DNA of 64,000 nucleotides from Bedellia somnulentella. Taxonomy: Eukaryota > Arthropoda > Insecta > Lepidoptera > Bedelliidae. The first letter of the stretch is position 1. Each line of letters opens with the position of its first letter. This document shows positions 11,155-23,281 of the stretch, piece after piece. The notes beneath the pieces were generated by a model that was not told the DNA's origin, ran no database searches, and worked only from the letters and a program-made list of their open reading frames with translations. Location: assembly GCA_963576735.1 (NCBI GenBank), contig OY755173.1, positions 8,774,873 through 8,838,872 on the forward strand. The letters are read 5' to 3'. A program made the translations under genes and the position numbers.

Positions 11155-11209
11155 AACTAGTTATTAATTAAATGAATATTATATAAATTGTTCTATTAAG
11201 ACATTTCAA

Positions 11210-12692
11210 TCCATACTAATATTATAAATGGGAAAGTGAGTTTGTTTGTTTGTTTGTTCCGCTTTCACGCCGTAAATACTGAACCGATTGCTTTGAAATT
11301 TTTCAGACGTGTAGTTAGAAGTCTAAATTAAATAAAAGGGTACTTTTTATCCCGGAAAAAATATGTTCCCAGGGGAAATCAAAAATATTGTTTGCTTGCT
11401 GGATACATTGGAGATGGCGCTGTGTATCGTTTAAAACAACGTAAAATATTGTAAACTAATATAAAAATCAAAATTTAGAAGCTTAATGGTACGGTAATGG
11501 ATCCCCGAAAATAAGGAACTCCCGAGGGATGACGTACTATTTTTTTATCGTATACTTTTTTTTTACATCTACTTATATTGCAAACGAATATTAACATGTA
11601 AATTTAGAAGCTAAATGAAACGACGACGATTCCTTGAAACTAAGGAATCCGCAAGAGTTCTCATAGGAACATCAAAAAACCTTAACTCATATATGGCCCA
11701 AAATATTGCAGCGATTATTTTTATCATCGATGGAATTCACATCAGACACTTTGTTAATGTTCATTTTGGAAAGATGAAGGGGTTTCATCAATTTAAATGA
11801 CAAATTTGTTTATCAATAGTAAGACTAATATGAAATAAAGCGTAATAAAAATTCACCGCCCCGGTAACGTCTCCGTTGCGTAGCGGTATAACTAACTACT
11901 ATGAATATTTAATTAGAACTATTATGAATCAATCGTCCCGGGTTCGTATCTCAGGTAATTCAAGCTTTTTGTAAAAAAATGTTTTGTTAGCTTAAAATAG
12001 CATTATATACAATAATAACAAGCACTATCCCTTCAATTTAGCGATTATTTTGGAAGGAGATCCACCACTAATCATCCCTATATTGCCGAGCAATCGCTGC
12101 AAGCTCTCCCACTATCACCAACGGTCAGTGTAGGGGGCAGCACCGGGCCGTCGCCGCAGCGCCAAACTACTATCCGTATCTGTACTTACTAAAGATATTC
12201 TCATTTCTGAACATAAAAACTTGGTATATTTGTTTCATGATTCTTATGAACAATTAAAAAGGAATTTTTGGAACTCAACCCCTAACGGGTTGCTATAGCA
12301 AATGAAATTTAATATAGAGATTTTTACATTTTATAATTAAACTTGGTGCGATTGAATTTATGAAATCCATCTATCAATCATTCATGAATATATGCTAACA
12401 ACCATAAATTCCATAAAAGGGTAGCCATAGCTTCGGAGATACTAATTCTTCACCCAATTTTGGAAATATATTGATAAAAGATAGGTTATAAAGGTTGTTA
12501 GTGATGGGTCACAAACTGCATCGCCCAACAATCACTTAAAAAGCCTCAATATCTTTTATGTCATTTACAACACCCGCGGGATTATAAATATAAAAAACAG
12601 AAGTAGAGATAGTGTTTCGGTATTTTGGTATTATGTAAACTGGATGCAAAAAATGAAGTCCACGCGGACGAAGTCGCGGGGCAAAAAGCTAG
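11210..12692 (+). mobile_element. Helitron-1, non-autonomous
   Basis: It begins TCCATACTAATATTATAAAT and ends GCGGGGCAAAAAGCTAG, inserted between A (11209) and T (12693). E2 retains the empty site (TTTCAATACATAAAT near 14465), which fixes the ends exactly. A short GAC-GAA-GTC hairpin stands before the CTAG. No Rep/helicase coding is present. An S2-derived stretch (about 12415-12600) is carried inside and is shared with Helitron-2. The small frame at 11615-11800 has no recognisable product. Confidence 0.88.
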
Positions 12693-13857
12693 TACATAAA
12701 TAAGTTAGTATGTATGATGTTGAATTATTGCCCTTATAATGGTTAATTTTTATTTACTGGCAATACTATTATCGATGACAGCGACGCCCTTACCGGCCAA
12801 GAAAAGATTGTGGATCTGTAACGCCATCTACAGAGCTCTAGGAAACTATGTTGTTTTTTTATTTCTCAAAAAGAAAACCTCTCATTATATTCATATATAA
12901 GTTAATGATCCAAAATAACAAACAAAACACGCATGAACCTAAAGAAAAAATACGTACAGATCCACAATCTTTTCTTGGCCGGCGGCGACTATGGTACAAC
13001 TATCGCCATTTTTGAGATATCCGCCTGTCATTGTCAGTTAGTTCTCAACTAAATAAAAATTATAGGGTGACCTACGTATATAATAAATTATCACTTTCAT
13101 TAATATTTTCTGTAGTGGAAACTTTTTTTTTAGAGACAATTATTTTTATGATGTATCTTTGCTTATTAGTAAACGCTTTTATTCCCAGTATTCAATATAA
13201 TCATTTATGAAAATTATTATTTATTTTGTTAAATTTTATCTAAATAGGCTGACACCGTCCGAAAAGTTGTGCGCACACAATTATAGCGCTGCGGGTTACG
13301 GGAAGTGGGGAAATACTCCCGAATAAGATTTCACTTAGTATACACTGATGCGTGGGTTCTAATCCTATTGCGGGGATGAACCAATGTGTCATTTCTTAAG
13401 TAACTGTCTGACATATATATAAAAATACAAGGCTGTTAACAGCAATAGAAAAGTGCCCATAAATTCACTGACCCAGCAAAATGAATAACCCAAACGATAT
13501 CTAATGTTAAGAATTATTTTTTCTGTGCCACCTGATGAAATGTAAAAGACAGTACACGACAAGGTAAGCCTCTGATTTACAAGATTAAAAAAATGATTTT
13601 ATGTAGTTACCCACTTTTTAAACTCTGAGTGTCACAAATAACAAAACCTTGAGTATAAAATAATGAACAGTTTGCAGAGAAGTAAAATTGGCAGTGTTAT
13701 CGCTAAAAGCGATCTCTTCCAGACAACATTTGAGAGGTAAGATCAGCAAATTCAGGATATATAGTCATTCGGGTAGACATACAAGACAAGGGCAAAAATA
13801 AATAAATATAATTAGCTTACATTAAAACGAACTTGTTTACTTACAATAATAGTTATT

Positions 13858-14125
13858 ACATAAATACAAATACATACGTACACCCTTACACATACTCATG
13901 GCTGTGAATCCCTAAAAGGGGTAGCCAGAGCTAAGGAATTAGAAACTCCTCAGCCACTTTTGGAAAGCAGAGTGGGGTAAAGATGGAAAAATAAAGGTTA
14001 TTGGTGATGGGTCTCCAACCGCATCGCCCAAAAGTCTCTTAAAAGCCCCAATACCGTTAGTCGCCTCTTACGTACACCCACTGGCAGAAATGGGGTAGTG
14101 CTATTCTAAGCCGACACTACACAGC
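13858..14125 (-). mobile_element. S2 SINE in E2
   Basis: It is collinear with the S2 at 10906-11154 in E1 and has the same flanks, so it is an inherited copy, not a new insertion. Confidence 0.78.
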
Positions 14126-14155
14126 AACTAGTTATTAATTAAATGAATATTATAT

Positions 14156-14430
14156 TACATATGTGTGGTTAATTTATCATGGTTGTTAACGGTGAGGGAA
14201 AACATCGTGAGGAAAACCACATGGCTGAGTTGTATTTAGTCATGTGACAGTGTATTCGTACAAAAACGGCGATAGGCCTGCCCCCTATCACGTGAGTACA
14301 CTGTCCATGCAAAACGTGGGTACTCTGAACACCAGGTGACAAAGTCACGTGATGTTCAGAAGTAATAGTACCTCTGCCAACCCCTTCGGGGATATTCGGC
14401 GTGAACGTTTATGCTTTATTTATGCTTTAT
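14156..14430 (+). mobile_element. S1 SINE, 5'-truncated, in E2
   Basis: It starts inside the S1 body (CATATGTGTGGTTAATTTATC) and runs to the tail GGCGTGAACGTTTATGC. ATGAATATTATA occurs on both sides, giving a clear target duplication. E1 lacks it. Confidence 0.8.
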
Positions 14431-14595
14431 TATGAATATTATATAAATTGTTTTATTAAGACATTTCAATACATAAATAAATTAGCCTGTATGATGTAAA
14501 ATTATTTCCCTTAGAATGGTAAATTTTTATTTACTGGCAATACTAATATCGATGACAGCGACGCCCTTACCGGCCAAGAAATGTTTGTGGATCTG

Positions 14596-16640
14596 TAGGA
14601 GCTTTCCAGGAGATGAAACCAAACCAAAGGCAACTACGGAGGTACCTTTGGAATCGTTGAAATCACCATGTATACTCACCTATCAAAAATGTCAAAATGC
14701 GAATATTCGTTTCGTGCGAGCAGGACAGAAATAAATTTTGATAGGGGTTTGAAGAGATAACATACATACATACATACATTTACTCACGGCGATGAAGGGG
14801 CAGCCAGAGCTAGGGAATTAGAAATTCCTCAGTCAGTTTTGAAAGTTGCGTGGGGAAAAAATTGTGAAATAAAGGTTGTTGGTTATTGGTCTCCAACTGT
14901 ATAGCCTAAAAATTCCTTAAAAGCCCCAATACCATTAGTTGCCTCTAAAGTTGAAACGATAAGTATGCCAATTATCATTCTCTTTGTGAAGAGGAGACCT
15001 TCTGAATATTATTAACAGCGGGACAGTAATGCCCGCCACATAGGGAATGTTTTATTGAATAAATTGTTAGTTTAGCGTCTTACTCATCTCAGACATTTTT
15101 TACCTGTGGTCGTTGAGGTGGTCGTCTTCCTCGCCGGTCGACTCACCACACCACATGAAAATGAGCGCTCGTTCCTCCATTCGGTGTACTTCAACTTGTG
15201 GCTTATCCATGGCTTATCTATATTTCAAATTTTCTTGATCTTTCGGCAGGGTTCCCAACTTAGGGGTTTTCCCTTAGAATTGGGTATTTCTTAGTAAACT
15301 GTCTCTTCTTATAAGGTTTTCCCGACATTTCACAATAATGAATGAGCAAGCCGCTCTTGGCTCCTTTTATGACAACTCATATAAACTTATTAGACAAGAA
15401 TGAAAAAATATCAGTTTGGTAAAGTTTTCCAAAAAGTTTATACGATTATTGCTGTTTAAAAAAATAGACAACATTAACTATTTGAGGTGATTAGCATTAT
15501 TATTTTGAGCAGGAGATGCTTGGGAAACCAACTGATCAACCCTCATTTATAACATATATTGCCAGCTCAGTGACTTACTCATTTGAAGTATTAATTAAAA
15601 ATATATATTTTAAACACTCTTAAGACTCAAAATCTCTAATGGCCTAGCTAGCTGTATATCCCCGAAGGGGTGACAGACGTACTAATACTTAGTAGAAGTA
15701 CTAGTATCGACTTTTTGCTTGGACAATGTACTCAGCGATAAGGGGCAGGCCTATTGCCGTATTATACGTATACACCGTCACATGACTAAGTATAACTTAG
15801 CCATGTAGATTTCTTCAAGATTCTTTACCAACCAATAGCAACGATAATAGACTTACCACACATATTAATTTAGAAAAGACACTTTTGTTGAGGCTTGACT
15901 CGGCATCTCTGTATGAAAGGTGGTTGTTCTTGAGGAGATATTTGAAATGCTGGTTGGATATCCCGAGGATCAACAGTCCAAGAAAAAACTGGGTACTCTA
16001 ACTAACAGGTGAAATTAATAATAAATGATAACATAACATAAACATTCACGCCGAATATGAGGCAGAGGTACTAATACTTCTGAACATCACGTGACTTTGT
16101 CACCTGGTGTTCAGAGTACCCACGTTTGGCATGGACCGCCGTTTTGTACGAATACACTGTCACATGACTAAGTACAACTCAGTTATGTGGGTTTCCTCAC
16201 GATGTTTTCCCTCACCGTTAACAAACATGATAAATTAACCACACATATGTCCTTAGAAAAGACAAATTGTTGTAGGCCCGACCCGGGATTTGAACACTAG
16301 TCGCTTGCACGTTAACCGGTGTTCTACCCACTGAGCTATCACGTCGTCCTTAACTTAATAAATGATGTTCAGAAGTATTAATACCTCTGCTATATTACTA
16401 CCTTCGAGGATATATAGTGCGAACGTAGAGATTGAGTTTAAATATATCCATAAAAAAATATGTCATTGCGCGGATTTTGATGCCCCACTTAATTGACCAC
16501 TCCCCACACCTGCTCAAGCCGTCCCTAATCATTGCGCATATCCATCCCCATGCTTAAGGGTGGTAGATAAGTGGTTTAATGCAATTAATTAGTAAAAAGT
16601 TTTCTAGTTATTAAATCATCCTGTAACGTTTTATCTTTAT
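14596..16640. repeat. Intergenic stretch with S2 and S1 fragments
   Basis: Recognisable parts are an S2 fragment in reverse (about 14765-14945), a worn S1 in reverse (15655-15895), a well-kept S1 in reverse (16035-16350, ending in the tRNA-like A box GAGCTATCACGTC) and an S1 3' fragment (16360-16440). The rest, including the 62-codon frame at 15106-15294, shows nothing I can identify. Confidence 0.6.
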
Positions 16641-16648
16641 ATTATGTA

Positions 16649-17806
16649 CTAGCTTTTTGCCCGCGACTTCGTCCGCGTGGACTTCATTTTTTGCATCCGG
16701 TTTACATTCAAAATACCAAAACACTATCTTAACTTCTATTTTTTATATACATTTATATTCCCGCGGGCGTTGTAAAGGATTTAAAGGACATTGACCCTTT
16801 TTAAGTGATTTTTGGGCGATGAAGTTGGTGAGCTATCACTAAAATCTTTATTTAACTACCTTTTCCCTAATCCATTTCCAAAAGTGGATGAAGAATTACT
16901 ATCTCTGAAGCTATGGCTACCCTTTTATAGAATTTAGATAATTGATTGATAGATGAATATCATAAATTGAATCGCACCAAGTTTTATGTTTCTAGATACT
17001 AAAATGACATAAATTTCTATATTAACTTTCATTTGCTATATCAACCCCTTAGGGGTTGAGTTCCAAAAAAAACCTTTTTAATTTTTCATAAGAATCATGA
17101 ACCAAACCATTTTGTACTAAGTTTCTATGTTCAAAATGCGAATATCTTAGTAAGTACAAATACGAATAGTAGTTTGGCGCTTCGGCGGCGGCACGGTGCT
17201 GCCTCTTACACTGACCGTCGTTGACGATAGTGGGAGAGCTTGCAGCGATTGCTCGGGAATGTGGGGATGGTTAGGATCTCCATAGAAAACTATTATTCGG
17301 CCTACTGCGAAAACCTAAAATCTATTAAATACTTCAATATAATACAATAGTGGAAAGGAATTAAGGACACCAAAGAAAGCGAGCAACAGTCAATCAATTA
17401 AGATAAAACAGCAGATATCTATTATCTTCTATCGTCTATTATTATAATTTCAAGTTTACCACCAAAATTTAAGATTTTCTTTTAAAGTTGATGTAATATA
17501 TTTTGGGTTTATATACTCCAATAAAGAAGAAATCATACCACGATGTAGAAAGTACCGACAGCGCCATCTATTGGTAAACATGCAAACAACGCCGCGCTCT
17601 TTTATAAGGTTTCAGCTGAAAGGTTGAAGATTTCGCTGCTAAAATCCATTAGTGATTCTGGTATAAAAGTACTCTATAATTTAATCTGGCGCTTTAACTA
17701 TATGTCTGCAAAATTTCAAAGCAATCGGTTCAGTAGTTGCGGCGTGAAAGAAGCACAAATAAACAAACAAACAAACTCACTTTCCGATTTATAATATTAG
17801 TATCGA
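16649..17806 (-). mobile_element. Helitron-2, same family as Helitron-1
   Basis: On the minus strand it begins TCGATACTAATATTATAAAT and ends GCAAAAAGCTAG. It is flanked by A and T, the Helitron target rule. Ends and body match Helitron-1, including the internal S2-derived segment (about 16760-16960) and the GTTTGTTTGTTTG run near the 5' end. It is about 300 bases shorter and non-autonomous. Confidence 0.85.
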
Positions 17807-17819
17807 TACTCTATCATAC

Positions 17820-18190
17820 ACTAGGTGGGCATGAATTCTTCGCGATGCCAAATTGGAGCGAAGTGGCGAGTGAAATTCGAGTACTCGCTAGAGCGAGTAC
17901 TAAAGGAAACTTTTAAGGGTGATCATTCCTTTATGACATCTATCTGAACTTTTTCTTCGTTAAAACCTGAACCTCGATGGCTTTGGCTATCGAGCCAAAT
18001 TTGGTGGTGATCGGATTGACGCTTTGGAGTTCTGTGACAAGCCTAATTCAAAAGTGAGGGGTAAATGGAGCTTTGCTCCAATAAAAATCGAAGACCAGGA
18101 GAACAACTTTATACTCATTATAGGAAAGAGCTTGCTTTGTTTCAAACCCGCAACTCCTCCCGCTTGAGAGACAAGTTACCTTAAAGTATA
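17820..18190. other. Unidentified stretch with a perfect hairpin
   Basis: Near 17880-17902 AGTACTCGC and GCGAGTACT pair around a TAGA loop. Nearby GGAGCGAAGTGGCGAG and GGAGCTTTGCTCC add weaker palindromes. I find no coding signal. It may be a piece of an unknown repeat. Confidence 0.4.
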
Positions 18191-18610
18191 CCGCTGCCTC
18201 CGTGGTCTAGCAGTTAAGCGCTTGGTATCAAGTACGGAGGTCTCGGTTTCGATTCTCGGTGGGTGGTAACCTAACAAATTTAAATAGTAAGAATTAACCC
18301 AGTTTGGAAGGATATTGCCGGCTTGAATCTCCTGATTATCCGAAAATTAAGATGATTCCGTTCTTCGGAGGGCACGATAAGCCGTCTCGGTTCAGGCTAC
18401 TATTATATTCTATTATACTATATATATTATACTATTATATTAACATGTATTAGGCATTTTGGAGTAAATAAATTATCTTATCTATTACGGTAGTATTCGT
18501 TAGTCTGCCAACCCGCAATTGGCCCGTGTGGTGGACTATGGCCAAATCGCCCTATATAAGATAGGCTCGAGCCCCTTGGTAGGGACATATATGGGCTGTG
18601 AGAAATACTA
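18191..18610 (+). mobile_element. S3 SINE with tRNA-like head
   Basis: The head carries TGGTCTAGCAGTTAAGCG (A-box like) and GGTTTCGATTCTC (B-box like) in a tRNA-like frame. The body holds GATTATCCGAAAATTAAG and the CCAACCCGCAATTGG and CGCCCTATATAA motifs. A second copy lies in reverse at 41955-42268 in a Taf2 intron. The 81-codon minus frame over 18478-18723 is antisense to this repeat and not a gene. Confidence 0.7.
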
Positions 18611-18972
18611 TGGCCACGAAGGTAGTGGGTGATGTTGGTGATTTTAAATAGTTTTCCATAGCCACTAGTGATAAATGCAACATTGTGAAGAATACCAAAC
18701 AATGCGCCCGCGCAGGGCAGCATATAGACGGGGCGTCCGTTAGAAACTAAATTCTTTAACGAAAAAATATGAAATATTCAAACACAAGGTACATAACGAA
18801 TTTTATAATTAGATTGAACTTCCTATAATACTTTTAATTTGATGTAATAATATAAATTAAATATCTTTTTTCTTAATATTTATGAAGGTTTCGTCATTGT
18901 TCAGGGGAGGCAGTGTTCACAGAAAGTTGTGCATACCTTTTTAGTGATAAGATTTTTGAAATAATATAAATA

Positions 18973-19213
18973 AATATACTCACGGCCCTAAATCCCAAAA
19001 AGGGGAAGCCAGAGCTATAGAGCTATAAAACTCCTTAGCCACATTTGGAAGTTGATAGAGGACGAGATGGTAGAAATAAAGTATCGTTGGTGATGAGTCT
19101 CCATCGCATTGCCCCAAATAACCACTTTAAAAGCCTCATGCCCTTAGTCGCCTCTTACGTCAGTGTCGACCCGCAGGTAGGGGTAGTGACATTCTAAGCC
19201 GGCACTACGCGGC
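18973..19213 (-). mobile_element. S2 SINE upstream of Ntf-2
   Basis: Reverse orientation, complete but diverged, ending in a CCGACACTACGCGGC-like 5' head (here CCGGCACTAC). It lies about 220 bases upstream of the Ntf-2 start codon and so borders the likely promoter. Confidence 0.7.
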
Positions 19214-19431
19214 AATTTTTGAAATAAATATATAGGTAAAATATATTTTGAGAGTTGGCAGCACTGTCACTGTCTTTCGGCGAATTATGAAATAATAAAA
19301 ACGGCAACTGTCAAGTCGAGCAAAGCAGGTTCAAGTATTTTCGCTCGTTGGCGCTAATCGGGGCGTCAAAAAGATATTAAACTTAAAATTTAGGTGCTGA
19401 AGCTTTGTGACAAAGCTTGGCAATTTAACCA

Positions 19432-22400
19432 ATGGCTCTTAATCCGCAATACGATGCTATTGGTAAAGGATTTGTGCAGCAATACTATGCGTTGTTCGAC
19501 GATCCAGATCAACGCCTTAATTTAGTCAATATGTACAACGTAAGTTAGATCTTTTACATGCTGTTTAGTATTTGATCATGGCACTTAAACCTGGTGTATA
19601 ATTTTGATAAATGCATGTGTAATATAATACATACTCAATGTTCGATTCGAGCAACGACACATTTGCCACTTTGTCAGCGCCAGGGTTTGTGTGAGAGTAA
19701 TGACAACATTTTTTATTATGCGAGTAATTTTAATCCAAAAATTTCAATTCTACATTTTGAATCATAGTTTTTATTATTTATTTTGCATATTAATGGTTCA
19801 GTAGTAAATTATAACCTAACAATTTATGGTGATGAGATCATGAGTCACTATATTTATAAATAAATATTAACTTACCTTTTATAGTTAACTTATTAAAACC
19901 ACTAAGTGTAGGTTTAAGCTTGAGGTGACCTCTCAATATCAACTTTCAAAATATTTTGATTGATGATTTAATTATTTTGCAAGATAAACCAATCCCAGTA
20001 AGATTACAAACCATATATAGGTTTATCACATCTTGGGGCATCGACCCTGTTGGGTGATTTTGCCATGGATTGGATTCACTATTCTTGCATATTTGAAGAT
20101 AGACAGAATAATAAATACTACCATGATAGTAGCCAGACTGATCCTTCAACGTGTCTTGTTAATCATGGAATCATCCTAATTTAGTCGGGTGAGGGTCATT
20201 AAAATTAGATAGCTTATCCTACATAATAGGTATATACTAAACATATTACAAAATTACAAATAAGTATGTGATGTGACACAAATGTGCTGATTTTTTTATT
20301 ATAATAAGCATACTTGAAAAAGCTGACATGTGTACATACTCAGGCCATCAGTTACAATTGGGGTAGGCACAGACTATCTATCACCCACTTTTTATGATAA
20401 TGGCAAACCTAGAGCTTCATTAAAATATAATTTAAACATTGATTAAAATTCTATAAATTAGGGTGCAGTTTTTATAGTTTGTTCTGAATATTATGTTGGT
20501 AACCAATTTTTCTTTATGATACATACTCATTGTGTAATGGTTGCATTTATTTGGTGACTTCTTATATCATAGTTATTTCTTTACAGGCGGAAACATCATT
20601 TATGACTTTTGAAGGTGTACAATTACAAGGAGCTGTAAAAATTATGGAAAAATTAAATGTAAGTTGTCATCACATTTTATATAATAAGATCTAAATCTAT
20701 TATTACTTCAAAAAGCACTAGTGCATGCCAATTACCATAACATAAGAGGGTTGCCTTGATCATAAAAATCATTAAACTATAACCCTGAGTCCTGTGTGGC
20801 TTTACTGCTGGGCAGTGAAAGTGAGTTGCATCAGTATTTTATATGTGAGATGTATTGTTTTTTTTTTAAATTGTGCAAAAAAAGAGTACATTAAAACAAT
20901 AATTGAAAATAATGATAAAGTTCAATCATCTGGTAAATTTTTTATTCAAAAATTACTCAATGTTTTTATATCACTCTACTTTTTATTTGTATCATAAGTT
21001 TTGTTGAAATACATTTATGTCTTTTCAGGCATTTACTTTTAAAAAAATTGGGAGATTAGTAACGTCAGTTGACTCACAGCCTATGTTTGATGGAGGTGTT
21101 CTAATTAATGTTCTCGGAAGATTGCAGGTAACTATTCCTAAAATAATTATAATTTTAATCAGTTTTTGTAATAAGAATAAGCTGCTTTTGAAGAAAATGT
21201 AACAACCTAGAATTTACATATAGTTTATTTTAAATTATGGCTGTTTTTAGTGCTTAGTGATTCTTACAGCATTAACTACCTTTACTATTTTATATAATTT
21301 ATATTTGCTGTTTTAGAATAGCACTAACTGGTTTCTTTCTGTGGGTGTTGTATGAGGCCACTTAACGTAATGGTGGATGTGGATCACAAACCATCCTTTT
21401 ATTAACTTTATTTTGTAAAATAATTCAGTAAACCTAAAGTGGCTAAGAAATTTAAGAAAATCTTAAGCTCTGGCTACCCCATTTCCTAAAGCCCTGAGTT
21501 AATGTATGTATGTATTTTTTCTACAAATATGAATCCTCTTTATGATTTGGACTGCATCCCGGAGTACTCTTAACATATTATTATTAAGTCTATTGTTTGA
21601 AACAGACAGATGAAGATCAACCACATGCCTACATCCAGACCTTTGTATTGAAACCAATAGGAAATTCGTTTTATGTAGAACACGACATATTTAGACTGGC
21701 ACTTCATGACGCCTAACGAAATGATAGCTCAAAACAATTACGTAAGAAAATATCTGTAAATGTCTGAATGACTTTTCTTGTTATGAGTTTTGTATATAAA
21801 ACAGCTTTGAGCTGAAAGACTGCATGGTTTGTTTGAGACAAAATGTGATCTTACTTTATATAGTATTGTATGATTTGTGAGCTGTGTAGTGTCGGCTTAG
21901 AATAGCACTACCCCATTTCTTCAGGTGGGTGTACGTAAGAGGCGACTAACGGTATTGGGGCTATTAAGGGATTTTTTGGGCGATGTGGTTGGAGACCCAT
22001 CACCAACAACCTTTATTTTACCATCTTTTCCCCACACATCTTTCCTAAAGTGGCTGAGGAAGTGCTTTCCTTAGCTCTGGCTACCCCTTCTAGGGATTTA
22101 TAGCCGTGAGTATATGTATGTATGTATGTATGTATGATTTGCTTTGACGTAATTCAATTCCCACTAATGTTGAATTGTTCAACCTCCTAAGTAAAGAATG
22201 GAGGGTGTTTTTATCTTATATCTATATCAAGATGATATTGACTCACCTTGAACAAACACAAACATTTTGTAATTCCTCCTTAAAACTGACTGCCAAAGTT
22301 TTTGTTGTAATTACGTGTGTTTCTGGTTTCGTGTAATGTTACTAATTAATGTGCAATAACCGTTATGGGTTTACCCATTATGTCTACTATAAATATTATT

Positions 22401-23281
22401 TTATGGAGCTGTAGGTCTAATTGTTTCTTTTATAGCTGTGCACATTTAAAATGTTAACTACTGTTTGTTTCCTACAAAAATAAAATAAAATATTCCAACT
22501 GCTCTGTCATAGATTTTTACCAGTATTATACATGTTATTTTTTTACCAGCGTGCTACCGAATATTGCACATTTTCCCTAGATATTGGATTCACTTACTAG
22601 TTGACCTATCGCCGTTTTGTACGAATGCACTGTCATATGACTAAGTAGGTGTAACTCAGACATGTGGCTTCATATGCGACGTTTTTAAAAAACTTGATAA
22701 ATATACTTTTTAAACTCTCGCGGTTTGTAGAAATTGTAAATAATAATAATCGGGATTTACCAACGAATATTTTAAATCACTTACGTGATATGTTTGCCCG
22801 ACGTTCGGCACACCTACTGGTGCCGTGGTCACGGGCTGACTCTTTAAGTCAGTCATAAATAATTACCCAAATTGAGTTTACCTACGACAAAGGCTGGGAT
22901 ACTAACTTGACGATATTTTTAATTGCACATCATATTATACAGTATTTTCTCAGACTTTCATGATTGCTCATTACAGTTAAAACATATTTATATCCATATT
23001 ATATTTTATGATATGTTGCCCTCAATGCTGATTGAACTCGCGACCTCCGCAACGAGAAGCTAGACTTCTATTCACGTCCATTGATACTACGTAGATACAT
23101 AGTGCTGTCAGAGACTATACGGTTCATCATACTTATACAAAAATATTAATCATAATTTATTTTGCAGTGTGATGAAGATCCTCCACACCCCTACATGCAA
23201 ACGTTTGTACTGAAGCCCCTGGGAGACTCATTCTACGTGCAACACGACATTTTCAGACTCGGAATACACGACGTAGCTTAA
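19432..23281 (+). CDS. Ntf-2: Nuclear transport factor 2 (four coding exons, two alternative last exons)
   Basis: NTF2 binds RanGDP and FG nucleoporins and carries Ran back into the nucleus as a homodimer. Exons: 19432-19539 (MALNPQYDAIGKGFVQQYYA), 20587-20658, 21029-21127, then either 21606-21716 or 23168-23281. All junctions are GT-AG and in phase 0. The products are 129 or 130 residues, the usual NTF2 size, and cover one NTF2 fold: helical N-terminus, the TFEGVQLQGAV region, FDGGVLINVLGRLQ, and the final strands with FYVEHDIFRL or FYVQHDIFRL. The start fits the family N-terminus, with an in-frame-free leader upstream. S2 SINEs sit in the last introns (about 21316-21515 and 21885-22132). 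Confidence in the identity is very high. Confidence 0.96.
21606..21716 (+). CDS. Ntf-2: Ntf-2 alternative last exon A
   Basis: It follows an AG acceptor (AAACAG) and reads TDEDQPHAYIQTFVLKPIGN ... FYVEHDIFRLALHDA then TAA. It encodes the same C-terminal strands as exon B, 1.45 kb downstream, with several substitutions. Both join exon 3 in frame, so only one can be used per mRNA. Choice could be by 3' end formation after A or by skipping. Confidence 0.9.
   Translation, partial: TDEDQPHAYIQTFVLKPIGNSFYVEHDIFRLALHDA
21885..22132 (+). mobile_element. S2 SINE in Ntf-2, between the two last exons
   Basis: Full-length, with head CTGTGTAGTGTCGGCTTAG and tail CCGTGAGTATATG plus TATG repeats. TATGATTTG occurs near both ends as a likely target duplication. 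An older, worn S2 lies at about 21316-21515. Confidence 0.8.
23168..23281 (+). CDS. Ntf-2: Ntf-2 alternative last exon B
   Basis: After TTTTGCAG it reads CDEDPPHPYMQTFVLKPLGD ... FYVQHDIFRLGIHDVA then TAA. An AATAAATAATAAATC run overlaps and follows the stop. Its third-position GC content is higher than exon A's, so the duplication is old and both copies look constrained. Confidence 0.9.
   Translation, partial: CDEDPPHPYMQTFVLKPLGDSFYVQHDIFRLGIHDVA

Larger units (their letters stand above)
7876..12818. mobile_element. E1: TIR DNA element swollen by nested insertions
   Basis: The left end at 7876 reads CAGATCCACAATC and the right end is its inverse, finishing at 12818. Both are flanked by TA (7874-7875 and 12819-12820), as expected for Tc1/mariner-type insertion. 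The superfamily is inferred only from the TA flank. Its body matches E2 (12957-14595) along the length once LINE-D (8077-9841), an S1 copy and Helitron-1 (11210-12692) are removed. An S2 copy is shared with E2. No transposase is seen, so it is non-autonomous. Confidence 0.75.
12957..14595. mobile_element. E2: TIR DNA element, sister of E1
   Basis: The ends CAGATCCACAATC (12957) and its inverse (to 14595) are flanked by TA. The body is collinear with E1. It contains the empty sites for LINE-D (near 13150) and for Helitron-1 (near 14465), the shared S2 (13858-14125), and a private S1 insertion at about 14156-14430. Only 138 bases separate it from E1, so the pair arose by local or tandem insertion. 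No transposase is visible. Confidence 0.78.
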
